A stretch of DNA of 64,000 nucleotides from Hydractinia symbiolongicarpus. Taxonomy: Eukaryota > Cnidaria > Hydrozoa > Anthoathecata > Hydractiniidae. The notes below the pieces were generated by a model. The model searched no databases, had not been told where the DNA came from, and saw only the letters and a list, made by a program, of their open reading frames with translations. The stretch lies in assembly GCF_029227915.1 (NCBI RefSeq), contig NC_079889.1, forward strand, positions 7,626,001 to 7,690,000. Direction: 5' to 3'. Both the position numbers and the translations under genes were made by a program. This document shows positions 43,942-57,535 of the stretch, in pieces (the stretch's first letter is position 1; every line of letters begins with the position of its first letter).

Positions 43942-46406
43942 AGTTTATTTCATTCCACTGCATTTGTACTGAAATGAACATTCATAGTAAATTAGAAACT
44001 TTCTATTTTTAATGCTATTAATCCTAAAAGAAAATATTTTGAATGATTAAAACGTTGCCGGCTTATTTGCTTTAGCTACCTTTAATGAAAAAGGAACAAA
44101 ATGTAAATAAGAAAATGAAGATTTACTATAAAGCATACAGTTTTTAACAATTTTGTATTCTATTTTTATTTTTTAGGTGATTCAAAGTCCTTTTATATAA
44201 ATATTTTATAAATGTGTGTAGAATACGATAATAAATTTAATTTAAAGTTTAAATATTTGAATAAAATTTACAATAATAGTTGTAATGCATTTTGTAACAT
44301 AAGGTCTGTTCAAGACAACGCTACTGTCAGTCTATTTCAGACTTTTACTGACTACTCAATATTAGATTTTACAAAACATCAAGTTTATATATGAAAAATG
44401 TAATTTTTTAATTTTTTTAATGAATTGTTTTATTGATGGGTTAAAAAAGTAAAACAAACAAGTTAAAATAAAGCAAAAGCTTTTCGGTATAAAACCATCG
44501 TCAGTGCATATAAAATGTTACTATGTTACAATTATTCAGTCAGTATATACAAAGTAGAGGCATAATGGTCCTAAGAGATCAAACGAAATAAAGAGAAAAA
44601 TAATTAACTAATCACGTCACGCCATTTCAGAACAAAAAAAGCTTTTTTGAATCATTTAATACGGGTTTTTTCAATGCAATTAGTGACGCTTCTAAATTTG
44701 TTTTATTGTTTTTAGTTTTTATTTTATTTTATTATCATGGTGGATGGTTATAGTTTCTTTTTTTTGTTTTTTGCATTTTATTTACCAGTCAAGCAAAATG
44801 TAATTGGTTTTTCGTAAATGAAGATAATAAAAAGTGTTTAAATCAGTGTTTACACCTTTCAACTAAACAAGCTTAGTTGCTTCAACTGAAAGTTGAAGTA
44901 TATACGGGTAAGCAGCCTTTCAACTTTTATGTGAAATAGTTGAAATGCTTTTGGTCATAAAAAACTTAAACAATTACAATAAATAAAACATATTAAAAGA
45001 GCTATTACAACTCTTGCTGTATGGCTGGTGGAAGTAGCTAATTTCTAAGTGAACAATATGTTATGTTCGGTATGATCATAGCCTAATAGATACGCAGTGC
45101 TGCGGTAGCTGTTACATGAGATCTAATTTAACGTAACAGTCGAATCTCCCAGATACTTTCCTGTATACAGAGTTGAAATGATCAACCATAGTTAGTGATG
45201 GATCCAGGTTGACTCCTAGATACTTGTATCTTTCAGTATTGTTAATTTTATCTGAGCGATACACAATGCTGATGCAAAGAGTAACTCTTGTTAAGCAACA
45301 TCAGAAATGCTGATGGACGAATAGAAAAAATATTTGTCGTACGTGAAAAATTTTAAAGTATGATCACGTTTAGAAAGATTGCTCGTTGGAACAGCCTTGG
45401 TCTAGAATATATTATGGAAAAATGGAAATGCTTTTAACACAAACCCGGAAAGCAGTGACTTTTTATCGTACGTTGATTTACCACCAGAGTTTGTAACAGA
45501 GAATGTTCAGGTTGATTTGTTGCATACAAACTATTTTGTTTCTTTGCATTATGCATCAGGAGAGGATCACAATCATACAGGTATAATATACTTATGTATT
45601 GGCTATACCTTTTCTTCCATTTCTGCTTTAAAATTTATTTACATTGTCGACTCTTATTCAAGAAATCAATTAGGTAAACCATCATCTAATAGCAATGCTG
45701 TCATTTTAGAATGTGATATGTAGTAGCCCTAGCAGCTTTTATCAGATAGACATAAACGAAATCGCCGTAAAACAGTTTCTTCCCTTGTACGTAAGTGTTG
45801 TGTCTTAACACATCATATGCGGCAACGAGGGTAAAATGAGTTCATAAGTATATTGAATGCAGTAAAAATAGGTGTTTTAATCACATTGTGTAGGGATTAC
45901 GGTTTATGTTATGAAACATATGCAACATATAATACTATTACGTTCTTAAACAATGTAGCATGTGCGTGTTGTTCACACAATCCGCAGGAATGTGTGTTCG
46001 GTTTAGCCTTTCTTCGTCTCCGGATTAAAAATGAACACATTGGTGAATCTTTTACGCAGAGCCAGCTCTTATGCATTTATACGTGAAGTTCTTGGCATAT
46101 TCTTTTTTTCCCTGAACTAACTTTCCAAAACCTTTTTATTTGTATTGACTGGCTAAGTACTAATTCAAAAAACTTGAAGAAAGTCAAAAGACAAGACAGG
46201 TGAGGTGAGGTGAGAACATGCTCTATTTAAATTTTTCCGTAGAGCTCTAGTAAGCATAAATATTGTTGACATATATTTTGATAAACGAGTGAAATGTTTT
46301 TGTATTTTTTAATTAGTAGCTAGCAGTCTAGCTAGCTAGTGTTTGTGAACTATATCACTAGCCTTTTTATAGCTCTGCTGTTAGAGGAGCTAGCTAGCTA
46401 TTAGCT
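43942..46406. other. Intergenic, one unidentified exon-like island
   Basis: Mostly A/T-rich. From about 45418 to 45582 an open stretch (FLSYVDLPPEFVTENVQVDLL, then HTNYFVSLHYASGEDHNHT) ends at a GTATAA donor-like site and looks coding, but I cannot place it in a family or find its neighbouring exons. Tracts of TAGCTAGC begin near 46318. Confidence 0.35.
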
Positions 46407-46657
46407 ACAATCGTTACCAAAAGAAGTTGAGACAAATACAAAAACTGACCATTAGTGGCAGAAAGGGCAATAAATACAGAATTACGACTCTTTTATCCCC
46501 TCCCCCATTTACACAATGTTGGAGAGTCATTAAAGCAAACTCCTCTCTTCAAAAAATCTAAATGCAACATTGTGTCGGCGGTGCGGGGGTGCGGGGGTGA
46601 AAGTGTGGTAATAATTCGAATTTCAAAAAGTGTCTCAACAATTTTGGCAACGAGTGT
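46407..46657. mobile_element. MITE, copy 1 of an ACAATCGTT family
   Basis: Terminal inverted repeats ACAATCGTTACCAAAAG...GTTGAGACA and its inverse (TGTCTCAAC.ATTTTGGCAACGAGTGT). 251 bp, non-coding. A clear target duplication was not seen. Same family and orientation as the copy at 48077. Confidence 0.7.
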
Positions 46658-47196
46658 CTCTAAAAATATTTATTTCACGAGAAAGGTCACCTAAACCGGA
46701 CTAACTACCCGTGACAATGTGCAAAACCAATGCATAATATTTGGAAAGGTAATGCATGGGACCAACAATAAATATCAATACACCTGATGAAAAATTTTAT
46801 ATTGGTTCCATAATGGTACCCATAACATTTAAATATAAAAAACGCCAAATAAGAGCATTTTGACACTGTTTACACCATTCAAAAGGCTCTAAATCAACTT
46901 TTTTCAAAAATTAAACAACTTTATAATATTTAGTAGCAATCAACATAAAAATGTAGTGTCAGGCACACTCCAAACTCCATTGGTACATTTAATAAACACG
47001 ACCGAGTCGATAAAACCTTCGCACAAGGTAATGCGCCATCAGTCCCTAGGGGCATTTGCTGCATGGAAACTGCACTGAATATGGGTTAGCACCTAACTAT
47101 CCTGTGACGGATGCTTTGCAGAGAGTCATTTCAAGGGTCATTGTCATTACCAATAACTGGGTCTAAAAAAACATTCCGTTTTGAAATTATTATAAT

Positions 47197-47625
47197 ATGG
47201 TAAAGTGATGATGGTAAACTGTTACTGTTTACCGTACAGTTTACCGCTACGTATGCAGGCATAAAAACTATTTCACTGGTAATAATTCCTATAAAACACT
47301 GTGTCACCTTTTAACAGATAGTTACCAACATTTCAAAATTAAAATTAGCGCGGTAATGTCTTTTTAGGTGAAAAATCCGCACACTTTACCGTTTTTTTAT
47401 TAATAGAGAATATAACTATTACTTCTTATAAGCAGTTAAAATGGTAAACTGTTGACCTTTTCCTATACGGAGCTATTTAAGAATTTATTTTGTATTGTTT
47501 CCATTCCCTGTATTAAAAAGCATGTCAAAGCACCTTTTCTAATTATATATTCTGCATTGTAGGTTGTACACCAGCTAATTTGTATGGTAAACTGTGCGGT
47601 TTACTTTACCATAGCACTTTACCAT
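47197..47625. mobile_element. MITE with ATGGTAAAGTG inverted ends
   Basis: Left ATGGTAAAGTGATGATGGTAAA; right end reads, inverted, ATGGTAAAGTGCTATGGTAAA. Extra internal GGTAAACTGT palindromes follow each end (47212-47248, 47584-47604). 429 bp, non-coding; lies between the two ACAATCGTT MITEs. Confidence 0.7.
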
Positions 47626-48076
47626 CACAGTCTGCTCTAATAAGGTTTGTTTGCTGGTTCGCCTGCTTAACATTTGCACATTAAAAACCATGCATCTGCT
47701 TATGAGAAACCATTTTAGCAAACCTTTTTACGCCAAAATGTTTCAAGGTACAGCTGTAGTAAATATGTCAACATGTATCGCAGCAATAAACAGTCCGTAA
47801 CCAAGCTTAGCATATCAATAAATATCTAAAAGGTTGCTAATGTGCACAAATAGAATATAAAGGAGCATTTTTAGATACAAAATATTAAAAAGAATGGTTT
47901 CAAGTCATACTTTACCAATTTCCACCGAAAACGGCTAATTTCACACAGCTAAGCCGCCTTTATGGATTTTTTGTATGAAACAAATTGCGCAGAAAGCCCT
48001 CTGCCCCAGCCTTAATTTGATAGGCAATAGCAGAGTGGATTGGCCGTAAACTCCTTTTAAATTTTTAAAAATTCAG

Positions 48077-48281
48077 ACAATCATTGCCAAAAGTAGTTGA
48101 GACAAATGCACAAACTGACCATTAGTGTCAGTTTTTGCATTTGCATTTTTACACAATATTGCAAAGTCATAGCAGCAAACCTCTGTCTTCAAAAAACCTG
48201 AGTGCAACATTGTGTCGGGTGTGCAAATGTGGAAATAATACGAGTTTCAAAAAGTGTCTTAACACTTTTAGCAACGATTGT
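48077..48281. mobile_element. MITE, copy 2 of the ACAATCGTT family
   Basis: Ends ACAATCATTGCCAAAAGTAGTTGAGACA and inverse ..AACACTTTTAGCAACGATTGT. 205 bp; differs from copy 1 mainly by loss of the central GC-rich segment. Confidence 0.75.
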
Positions 48282-49099
48282 AACTACAGCAGAGCTAGCT
48301 AGCCCATAGCTAGCTAGCTATATACTGCTCCCACTTAACAGAAAAATCTAGCCTAATTTGGATGACAAATGCCTAAATAAGGTAAAAAATTCCAAATCAT
48401 GGAATCCTATTTTGACGAATCATTTGTTTTCCACCATTTCGAAAGCGTACATGGCTTGAGTCATCTACAGAAAATCGCTTAAATAAGTGAAAAAGAACCA
48501 ATCCCTCTCATTCCTTTTTTTAATTATGTACATAGCTACTACACAGAGCTTAGCCTCATATTTAGGAAGGTAAAATGATTCAGTGCTTGTGTATCAAAAG
48601 GGAATTCCCTGGCATCTTTAAAAAATGCTAAATATAGGCTAAATATTGCTTCGTGTTACACTTAAATTAGAGAATCGCCAAATTAGCATAATCTGCTTAG
48701 TTAGCAGTTTTCTTACTGCATATCAAATATGTGTGAGCAACATTACAATTAAGTCCCAGATCCTCCATCGACATTCTTGTTGCTGTCGTTGTATGGCAAA
48801 TATTTAAAAAAATTGCAGACCCCAAGATTTTTTCCTAAGAGTCTATTTAGCTAGCTGCTTCAAGTCAAGTTTGTGTTTTTTTGTTTCCTCAGTTAAACCT
48901 TGTTTTAACCATAGAGGTAGAAATAGAGACGTAGATTGAACTCATCTTAGTGTGCATTAAAATTGTATTCAAATTGTTATTGTTTCCGCATCCCTTTGAT
49001 ATCCAAACAATCAATCAAGATGGCAGCGAAGTCGGTCGTTTTAAACGCCGTTGAAATTCTCTTGTTTTTAATCATTATTGCTACTGTAAAGAAGAAATC

Positions 49100-50460
49100 T
49101 TTCACGAATTCAAACTCAATATGTTACTGGTTTCATGATGAAGAAGCTCTACTATCCATAATGAACATCTTACAATGTCTGTCAAAAGTCCATCTAAAAT
49201 GTTCTAAGGACAAGCTGATGAACAGTCGCGAGAAGTTATACTGTGATTCGTGTTTTGTTTACAATTCCGGCGATCAAGTTGAAGCAGATGGTACAACCTA
49301 TGAGCAGTTTACGAATTTTCTTAATGGATTTTCCTAATGGATTATTTAGCAAATTTGCAGGTTTGGAAATTTTATTGAAAGAAACTTGTAAAGGCATTTA
49401 CATCTTTGGAATCACTGAAACACACTTGAACGATGTTACGGACAGTAGTTTATTCTCTGTTGACTGGTACACGTTTATCAGGAAAGACGACCTGCATAGG
49501 CGGAGGCGTAGGGTGTTTTATACGGAATGATATCGACTGGCAAACTTACTTAGAGTCACTGGAAATTGAATCAATTTGGATTGAGGTGTTCCAAAAAACA
49601 CAAGTTCTATCCTAATTTGTATTACTTATCAACCCCCTGATACGTCTAAGTGATATTTTAGAAATCGATTTATCTGAGAACAAATAAGAAACTATTATAA
49701 TAGGTGATATTAACTGTGAAATTTTGAAAGCAACTAACAACAAATCAAACAAGGAGATATTAAAACGCTTTGGTTTTAAACAGATCATTAAACATGCAAC
49801 GTGAATTACCAACTTGAGTAATACTCTTCGTGATGTTATCCTGACTACAAAAGAAGATCGTATTAGTGATCATAATGTTTTCCCTGTCTCTATAAGTGAC
49901 CATGATTTGACATCTGGAATCAGAAAAATGAACTGAAATTTATGCCACGTAACGATTTCAAAAATGAACTACGACAACAACTGTGGCCAAGTATACTTAA
50001 CTTTAATGACGCCGACGGGGCATTGTCAACTTTCAAATCCGTTTTTTGAGCTATAGTTCACAAGCATGCACCACTAGTAGAAAGAAGTGTTGGGGGGAAG
50101 GATTGTCCATGGCTCACTGGTGGCATACATTCCAAGATAAAGGCTCGTGACTACCATCTCCGAAATGCCAGAAAAACTGATCTAGGTGAAAACTGGGTCA
50201 CTTATCACAAGTTGAGAAATAACGTGACGCTCAAAATAAAAACGAGTAAAGCAAATTGCATTGGCAAATCCAAAGCAAAATCGGAAACTAAACCATCAGT
50301 TATTGTTAATGGAACTCTGTCAACAGAAAAACAAGAAATTTGTAGCGTCTTCTGTCACTTCTTCACTCACACTAGAAAAACTCTTCAAAAATTATTATCG
50401 AGTCTCGGTTATGATCATTTCAAAAAAGAAAATAAAAGCTTTTGGAGAAAATGAGTTGCA
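49100..50460 (+). pseudogene. CR1/L2-type LINE remnant (PHD-like segment and APE endonuclease)
   Basis: An initial Cys/His segment (CLSKVHLKCSKDKL...CDSC, 49177-49248) resembles the PHD-like finger before the endonuclease in some LINE proteins. APE-type endonuclease motifs follow across three frames: GITETHLN (about 49410), GGGVGCFIRNDIDW (49503-49543), CITYQPPD (about 49618), GDINCEIL (about 49703) and SDHDL (about 49898), the last two being the Asn/Asp and His catalytic regions. The following linker (PWLTGGIHSKIKARDYHLRNARKT) is typical between endonuclease and polymerase. Reverse transcriptase is absent, so the copy is truncated at about 50460, with at least four frame breaks. Confidence 0.75.
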
Positions 50461-50542
50461 CATTTGGATTTAAGGCATAAATTATATATGATAGGAAATT
50501 TTGAATCGTATAAGGTTATTAAAACAGGCTTTATTATGTTTC

Positions 50543-51059
50543 CCAGTTGGCACATAACGCTATTATAACGTTAAATTAACGTTTCATTTTGGTTCTAACG
50601 TTTTTTAACCAAAGTTTAACGTTATATTAACGTTACTGTATGTAATGTTTGCATAATAACGTTAAATCAACGTTATTTTTTAAACATAATATAAACGTTC
50701 AACCACAGGACGTTAGATTAACGTTAAAATTACTTTTTAAATTTTATAAAATAGTTACAAATTCATGCGTAATTAAATTATCAAAAAAAAATTTGCTTTA
50801 ACGTTAAAATAACATTACTATTGCAACGTTTTAAAAGAGTTTAACAATAACGTTATATAAATATTTTAGTACCGTTTGCGTTGAATGACAAAGACCGGCA
50901 TTGAAAGACAGCAGACAATCTTAAACCGAGCGCAAATTTAGTAACGTTGTTTTAACGTTTAAATAACGTTTTTTGATAACGCTATTTTAACGTTTAAATT
51001 TGACGTCAAATTTGTTTCCGAGATTCCCTTATTTAACGTTATTCTAACGTTACAACTGG
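50543..51059. mobile_element. AACGTT-palindrome element with CCAGTTG ends
   Basis: Ends CCAGTTG(G)... at 50543 and ...CAACTGG at 51059; adjoining inner sequences (TAACGTTAAAT variants) are also inverted copies. The 517-bp interior holds roughly twenty AACGTT units, many as ATAACGTTAAATTAACGTT palindromes. The opening CCCAGTTGGCA matches CCCAGCTGGCA of the GACGTC array at 21077, suggesting related transposon ends with different internal binding sites. Non-coding. Confidence 0.7.
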
Positions 51060-53617
51060 ACGTTAAACCACTTTGACTGCAGTTGATTTGTGTAGTCATT
51101 TCGTCATAAAACATTAAATGTTTTGCTACTAATACTTAGTGTATAAACTTGAAAAATGCAGGATTCCATAAATTTTGAAGCTGAATTCAAATATCTTGGT
51201 CATTTTTGTTGAAAATGATTAAGCATGTTAACCCAGATCCAAGAATAATTTATAAATTTAGCACTACAACCTATCCTTCCTAGTTTTGATTTTAAAAATA
51301 GGAAAAATTGTTGTGTATATTAAAAAAGTGTGCAACTAGAGTACCCAGCTCTGCTCATACAATTACTAACATATTCTCGACATGATCACCTACGTGGATA
51401 AAAATAGTCATTAAATATGTCGTTTTTAAATATGTGGTTAAGTAAACTGTTCCAGGATGTCATGTTAGTTAGGTACCTACATAATACACAGCGCAACTAG
51501 CTAGCTAGACAGCTCATGAATTTCAATGGCAACAAACTTTCAAAACATTTTCTAAACTAAAGGCCTTTTGCCATTATTAAATAATGAAGTTAAGTCAGAT
51601 CACTTTTGCTTTCATGGACAAAAAAGTCTCTTTGATGTTGTATCTTTTTTTGGCCGCCATCTCTAAACTTTGCTGTTAAGGCGAGCGCCAAATTTGCATC
51701 GCATTATCTTTGAAATTTCAAAAATGCATTGGCATTTTTTGTATCACGTGACCAGCCTGTTCCACGGTCATTGTTGGCCACTCCGTAATAACGGCTCAGG
51801 TGCCACATGAGAACGGGGTTGTAAATATGCAGTTTGGGTACAACAATATTCTTCTAAAAGCAATAATTCTTATGATAAATGCAGTTATAGCTAGGTAGCT
51901 AGCGACATCTTTTATTATGTTCCTGAAAACTTCTGCAAATAAAATGGCTAAGCGATTGTTTTAGCTAGACGGGTAAGGACAGGCTGTTTCCTATGTTTTT
52001 ATTTAAAGCGAAGTTGCAATGAAGTTTTTTTGGAAAAGGGTATTACGCCTATACGCCTGTTCAACTCTGTTTAACTGTACTAAGCACTTAGACCATTGTT
52101 AACAACACTTCTTAATTGAAATGCAACTTTAAGTGGATCCATATAAATACAGATGGCTATGGGAAGATCGATAACGAAGAAATGTGTGGAAATTTAGGTC
52201 AAAAAAATTTATATTGTATAATTAGCTGTATAAGCGGCTAATTATACTGTACACACCCTATATATAATTATTCTGCATCGGCTAACTATTCTGTTACTGG
52301 CTAATTATCAGTTCTCCTTGAGTGCCTAATAGCCAGATATTTTGTGAAAAAACGGACCCTAATTTGCTTAAAGAACTTTCTTGACCTTTCCTAAAGAATC
52401 ACAATATATTTTTCTAAGATTTCTTAGAAAAGACTTGATTTTGAAAATCTCATGAAAAGACTATCAATTTATTAAATTTGACAAATTTATTAATTGTGTG
52501 TTTACCCATTTTTGTTTGAAGTTGTTGAATTCAATTCGAAATTTCAAAAGTTAGATATGTTCAACTTTTTGAATTTGTCAAACAAAACAATGACCAACAA
52601 ATTTCCTCAAAATCAAAAAAGAATGATAAACGATCAAATTTGTTCAATTCAATAAATCAATTTCGACAAAATAAATCCTGTATTGTCCAAGGTTTCAAAA
52701 TCATGGATCGCCTGCTTAATATGTTACTTGTTTAACAATAATGTCAAAAACCAGCTTGACTAAATTTATATACATGTATTTATATAATATACCTTGTGCA
52801 TCACATGGCATTGATTTGTATCTTTTTAATAAATTCTCACTTCAAATCAAAGAGGGAGACAATAATTACAAAACCTGGTATTAATTCAGTTCCTCGTAAA
52901 ATGGTAAAATTGTATTCTTGTTTCTTATTTTTAAATGTACTTTTTTTCAGATCAACTGTTATCAAACCATGCACCATCAACATTTTCGAAAAATCTTCAA
53001 CGAGAGAGTAAATTTCAAAGGATTTTATTGGAAAATTATTGAGTAATAATTCATTGAAATTGAACTTATTCAGAAATTATTATATTCGAATCGTCAAGTT
53101 CATACATAACAATCCTGTATCCTAGAATTTCAAGAATTTTTCAGATCAGTTATAAAAATATCCAATTAAAGTTTTTAGAATATATACTATATATATGTAA
53201 AAAAAATATTTCTTATTTTTTATTTATTACGTTGTGTTTTAGGTTAGTGACAATAATAATTGAGAATTAGAATACTTATGATTTGTTTACCCATTGTTCT
53301 CCGTTTTCAAAGTCTATACTTCAAATTTTTGAATCTTCCAGGCTAATGACGGAAATCTTCAAGCCGCAGGGCTTCTTATTTATAATTTTTCCCCTGTTCA
53401 ATAAGCTTATCCACAAGTCTCTATTCGATTCCGTTCTGCATTTCTGTTATCACGCAATTACATGAGACATTCACTATTTTCCATCTTTCGATCTCGTTCT
53501 AAATTCGTATTTTTTAAATCGTTAGTAGCAATTCGGGGTGCATTAGTACGGCAAGCCCTATTCACATTTATTCGATATAACTTGTATATCAACGGTACCT
53601 TCGAGAAACCCGGTTTA
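51060..53617. other. Intergenic, dispersed repeat fragment only
   Basis: No supported gene. A copy of the 13973-14345 repeat lies near 52030-52110. Otherwise A/T-rich sequence with short TAGCTAGC tracts (51498, 51893). Confidence 0.4.
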
Positions 53618-53692
53618 TCGATCTAAAAACCTGGTTTATCGGACGAGCGAGAAACCTGGTATTTCGCTCGAAAAAACAGGTTTTTAGATCAA
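53618..53692. repeat. Imperfect inverted repeat (GATCTAAAAACCTGGTTT)
   Basis: The left arm GATCTAAAAACCTGGTTT is matched by AAACAGGTTTTTAGATC on the right, with a second inner pair GCGAGAAACC / ..CGCTCG. Weaker copies of GAGAAAC..GGTTTATC flank it on both sides (53600-53800). Confidence 0.6.
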
Positions 53693-56600
53693 ACTGCACT
53701 GCAAATGTGCACTCAGTTTATGGTAATAGATATAATTTAAATAAAAACATTCCGCGATGGTGAGAAACAAGGTTACTCGCTCAAGAAACTTAGTTTATCA
53801 AAATTCAAAAAATGAAGAAGAAAATCAATAAGTAGAATGAAATTAATTGTCCCGCGTTTTTCACTATGGGGGTATTTATTTCTTCATCCCACATGGTTGG
53901 TTTCACAAGCTCTTTCTGCGACTTGAGAGAAGAACAGAACGTCATTTTCAAAAGCAAGAAGACCAAAACCACAAGAAGTATACATACGAGCAAGAGTTGA
54001 GAAGAAGATGCAACACCGTGGTACAGGGAGAGATTTCAGAAGAATGGTGCATTCTCCTTACTTTTGAAGTTCTGGAAATTTTCCATCGTTGCCAGAAAAT
54101 TCTCATAGCAACACTAATCTTGGTTTGCGAAATGTTAAATTCTGTTGCATGTCCTGGGTGTTTTTTGTTGTACTCATCTGCAGTTCCTTTTACCTACCAG
54201 AAGTTGTTTGTCCTAGGTCTTACTCGGTCTGCTAAGCTGCACTCTGTTTATCCGTACAAAACAATACAAAAACAGTACATTGTTTGCAGAACAGATTAGC
54301 ACGCAATACTGACACTGCATTGTGGAATGGTTTTGATTAGTTAAGATATTCATAATGCATCCATTTACTGTCAGTCCCGCACTGATACGAAGTTTTAAGT
54401 GTTTCAAAAACCATTTTTTTATCTAAGTGCAAGGTGTTTCCTTTTTAATGTGTTCAGGTCTTATTTTTCCAAGAATGGAAAGGAGGGGTTACATGAAAGA
54501 AACAACACTTCTATCACTTCATCAGGTACATATATAAATCAGTTCTGTTTTTAAATTTTAGAGAAGTATGCGTAGATACATTTATGCAGATCTTTTTATA
54601 ACTTTTCATTGCAATGTATGAATTCCTCTTTTACCTAGAAATTATCACAAAATCTGCACATGTTTTGCACATGTTCATTTCTATATTTGCCAACCGTGTG
54701 AGTAAGAGAATGGCGACAGGTATCCATTTTGGTGAAGGTTTTGGTGTTGTCTTATTAAGATAACTTTTTGTTGGTCACACGTTTTTTTGTATTTGTTCCT
54801 CATTATTGTAACATTTGAATATTGCACCTCTCTTATAGAAAGTTCACATTTTATGTTATTCTGTGCTCACATGTTGTAAGTATAATATCAAAACTCAGCT
54901 AATAAGCTACGCGCCTCTACCGAGATTTACGGTATCATACGAAGGTCCAGAAATGAGTAAAAATTTTGCGTTTTATACCTAATTGTATACCCGCATATTT
55001 GTTGAATCTCAACCTGATCAGCAGACACTAGGATTTTGATCAAAAGACTTATTTGTGTGTATCTATACAATATTAAACACAGATACGGGAATCCTGAGAT
55101 TAAAGTCTTTCAATTTTCTTCAAACTTTGATTATATTATTGCTGATAGTAATACTACTTCTATAAAGATTTTATAGCAGTTTTTTATCCACGTCAGTACA
55201 CTACATAGTTGTTGCGCTTAGAACTAATAGTTTCATGCTGCGCATACCTTTTTACCGAATACTTGCACATGCGCGAAAAAAATCAGAAAAATAGGTGAAG
55301 AAAGATGATGTTCCAAAGCTAAACTACATGCAAGCTATATTTTAATTTAAGCATCAAAGGTGCCCCTCCCTGAAAATAAAGTTGGGATTGGACCGGTCCA
55401 CGGCATACTGCCTGGATTATTTTGCCTGCCAATTTGCGTAAGATGTCTGGGGACTTTAAACTACATGCGTCACGATGAAACTCGTTTATAGCTATGTTCT
55501 TTTGCCGAATTTTCTAAGCTTGTTGGTTCTTCATTTTTGGTTTAAAATTGAAGAGTCAAAAATGTTTGTAGACAATTGTAGCTATGTGATGGGACATTCA
55601 TATGGAGTAGAATTAGCTCACTTACTTTGTAGTGTAAATATATACGTAGCCTAGCTAGCTACTTGGAATATCTGTTGAAAAGAATTTTTCTATTCTAACT
55701 ATGTAGCCGATTTTATGTTAGCTAAAATAGGTATTTTAATGCTAGCTGAATTGGCAGGTTTATCCCACAAAAGAAGTTAATTTCATAATTTATATACTTT
55801 GTAGCCAGTTTTATGCTAGCTATATGACACTGTTTTTTCCTTTTTATGCCCAAAGTATATAGTTTAGCTATATGCTATCTAAATTATATTATTACTTTAT
55901 CTAAATCGGCAGTTTTAAGCTAGCTAGCTTTAGATGTGAGTGAGAATAATAATGGGTTCATTGCATGTAAAAAATAGTAATACGTTTTTCGTTTTTTAAA
56001 AATGGACTTCTGTCAGATCCGACTATGGCGATATGGGTAGCACCCCTTCAAGTTCTGCTTGAGGCGTTATGGGACAAAAAAAGAATCACGTGATATTCGC
56101 AAAACTGACCTAAAAATCACGTGGATTAAACTGACTTGGCTTCAACTGGAAACTCCGTTTTCTTTATGATTTCCCGCTAAACCATCTTTATAAAAAACAA
56201 CAGAAGCACTCCATCGCGCTGCTTAAAAACTAAGTGGTCTTGCTTACTAAAAACTGCATAAGAGAATGACCATAATTAATTGTTGAGTTACTGTGATTTT
56301 TGAACAAAATAGCAATATTTACATAGTAAGTATGATATTTCGGATGTATAGGAATGAAATCGGATAGAAATCTTATATACTCTCCACCGTACTTTCTTTT
56401 CTCTTATATTTGCCTTATTTAATGAGGAAATAGGGTCCGCTCCGCTCAGCAAAAATTTGTTTTTAGAAATGTCTTTTGCATATATAATATGCTCAATGTC
56501 TTTCATACCAAAGCGTGTTCGCGCGAATTCCCGTTAAATATTAAAAAACTAATTCGACATAAAACAGGTTCGCTAATTCGTCATCGACGTTTATCATTTC

Positions 56601-57365
56601 AGCGTTAAAAAACTCCAATTAGCCTACTTGCTTATCGCGAACTACCGCTGGTTACGTTTCTTGAATGAACAATGAATAAATAAATCAATAAAACTATAGC
56701 CTTGTTTCTTTTTTCTTACTTCTTAGCCTTAGTATTTTTATAAAACCTTTCTTTTAAGCCGCGTTCACATTTAATTATGTTTACATTATGGTCAAATATT
56801 TATCCAAATGCAAAATTATCAATACATGTGACCAAATCCAAACAACAAGTAGTTTCTACGCAAACACAAGCTCTCAGGAATTCTTAATTCCTGTATTTTT
56901 TTAGTATTAGGTACAGTCTGGAGCCCAAGGTCTGTGTACGTACTAAATAACCCAAACCTTAGACTAAAATCTCAATAATGCGACCACATCGTATAGCTAC
57001 ATTAAGAATTCGAATAACAAAATTACATTATGGTATTATCAAATTGAAATTGCATTTAAAGGTGGTAATTGCATTTAAAAGAATATAACAGCAGTATCGG
57101 CCTACAATAAATAATAAGCCTATGAAATTGTTGCCGAACATTTCTGTTATAGTTTGTCGTCGTAATTAAGTAAGTAACGGGAAGTTTTAGCGGCCTTGGG
57201 GATTTCATCCTAACGGCTGGGTATGCCTCCACTCTCACCGTATCTATATTACATTTACGCTAGAGGTACTTACATCTTTGCTCTAACTTGCTTGGCTGCT
57301 GCATAAGTCCATCAGCGGTCAGAAGTTGCACCAAATGGGCCGATAACAATGCATTTAAAGTGCAC
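53693..57365. other. Intergenic, no recognised gene
   Basis: The longest frame (53847-54299, 150 codons) shows no family character and no splice or start context; I do not call it. TAGCTAGC tracts near 55650 and 55920. Confidence 0.4.
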
Positions 57366-57440
57366 CGGGGTGCAGTCTCGAACCTGAAACAGGATGATTA
57401 TAAGCTGAATGCGCTACTAGGGCACCATCTCTCAATATTA
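57366..57440 (-). mobile_element. tRNA-like SINE head
   Basis: On the minus strand, GATGGTGCCCTAGTAGCGCATTC has box-A-like spacing and GGTTCGAGACT (57374-57384) is a box B variant about 35 bp downstream. The cloverleaf is imperfect and the sequence continues without a terminator, so this is more likely a second SINE family than a tRNA gene. The 3' end is uncertain and may reach about 57190. Confidence 0.45.
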
Positions 57441-57510
57441 ATGTTAGAAACAAACATTTCGAAAAAGCAAACTGTGAAGAACAAAATAGAGATGGCTCAA
57501 AAAGCAATAT

Positions 57511-57535
57511 TCTTCTTCTTCTTCTTCTTCTTCTA
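57511..57535. repeat. (TTC)n microsatellite
   Basis: Eight TTC units, next to the SINE head; open frames across it are artefacts. Confidence 0.9.

Noticed and set aside
53847-54299. 150-codon plus-strand frame
   Set aside because: No domain, no homology pattern I recognise, and composition fits chance in this region.
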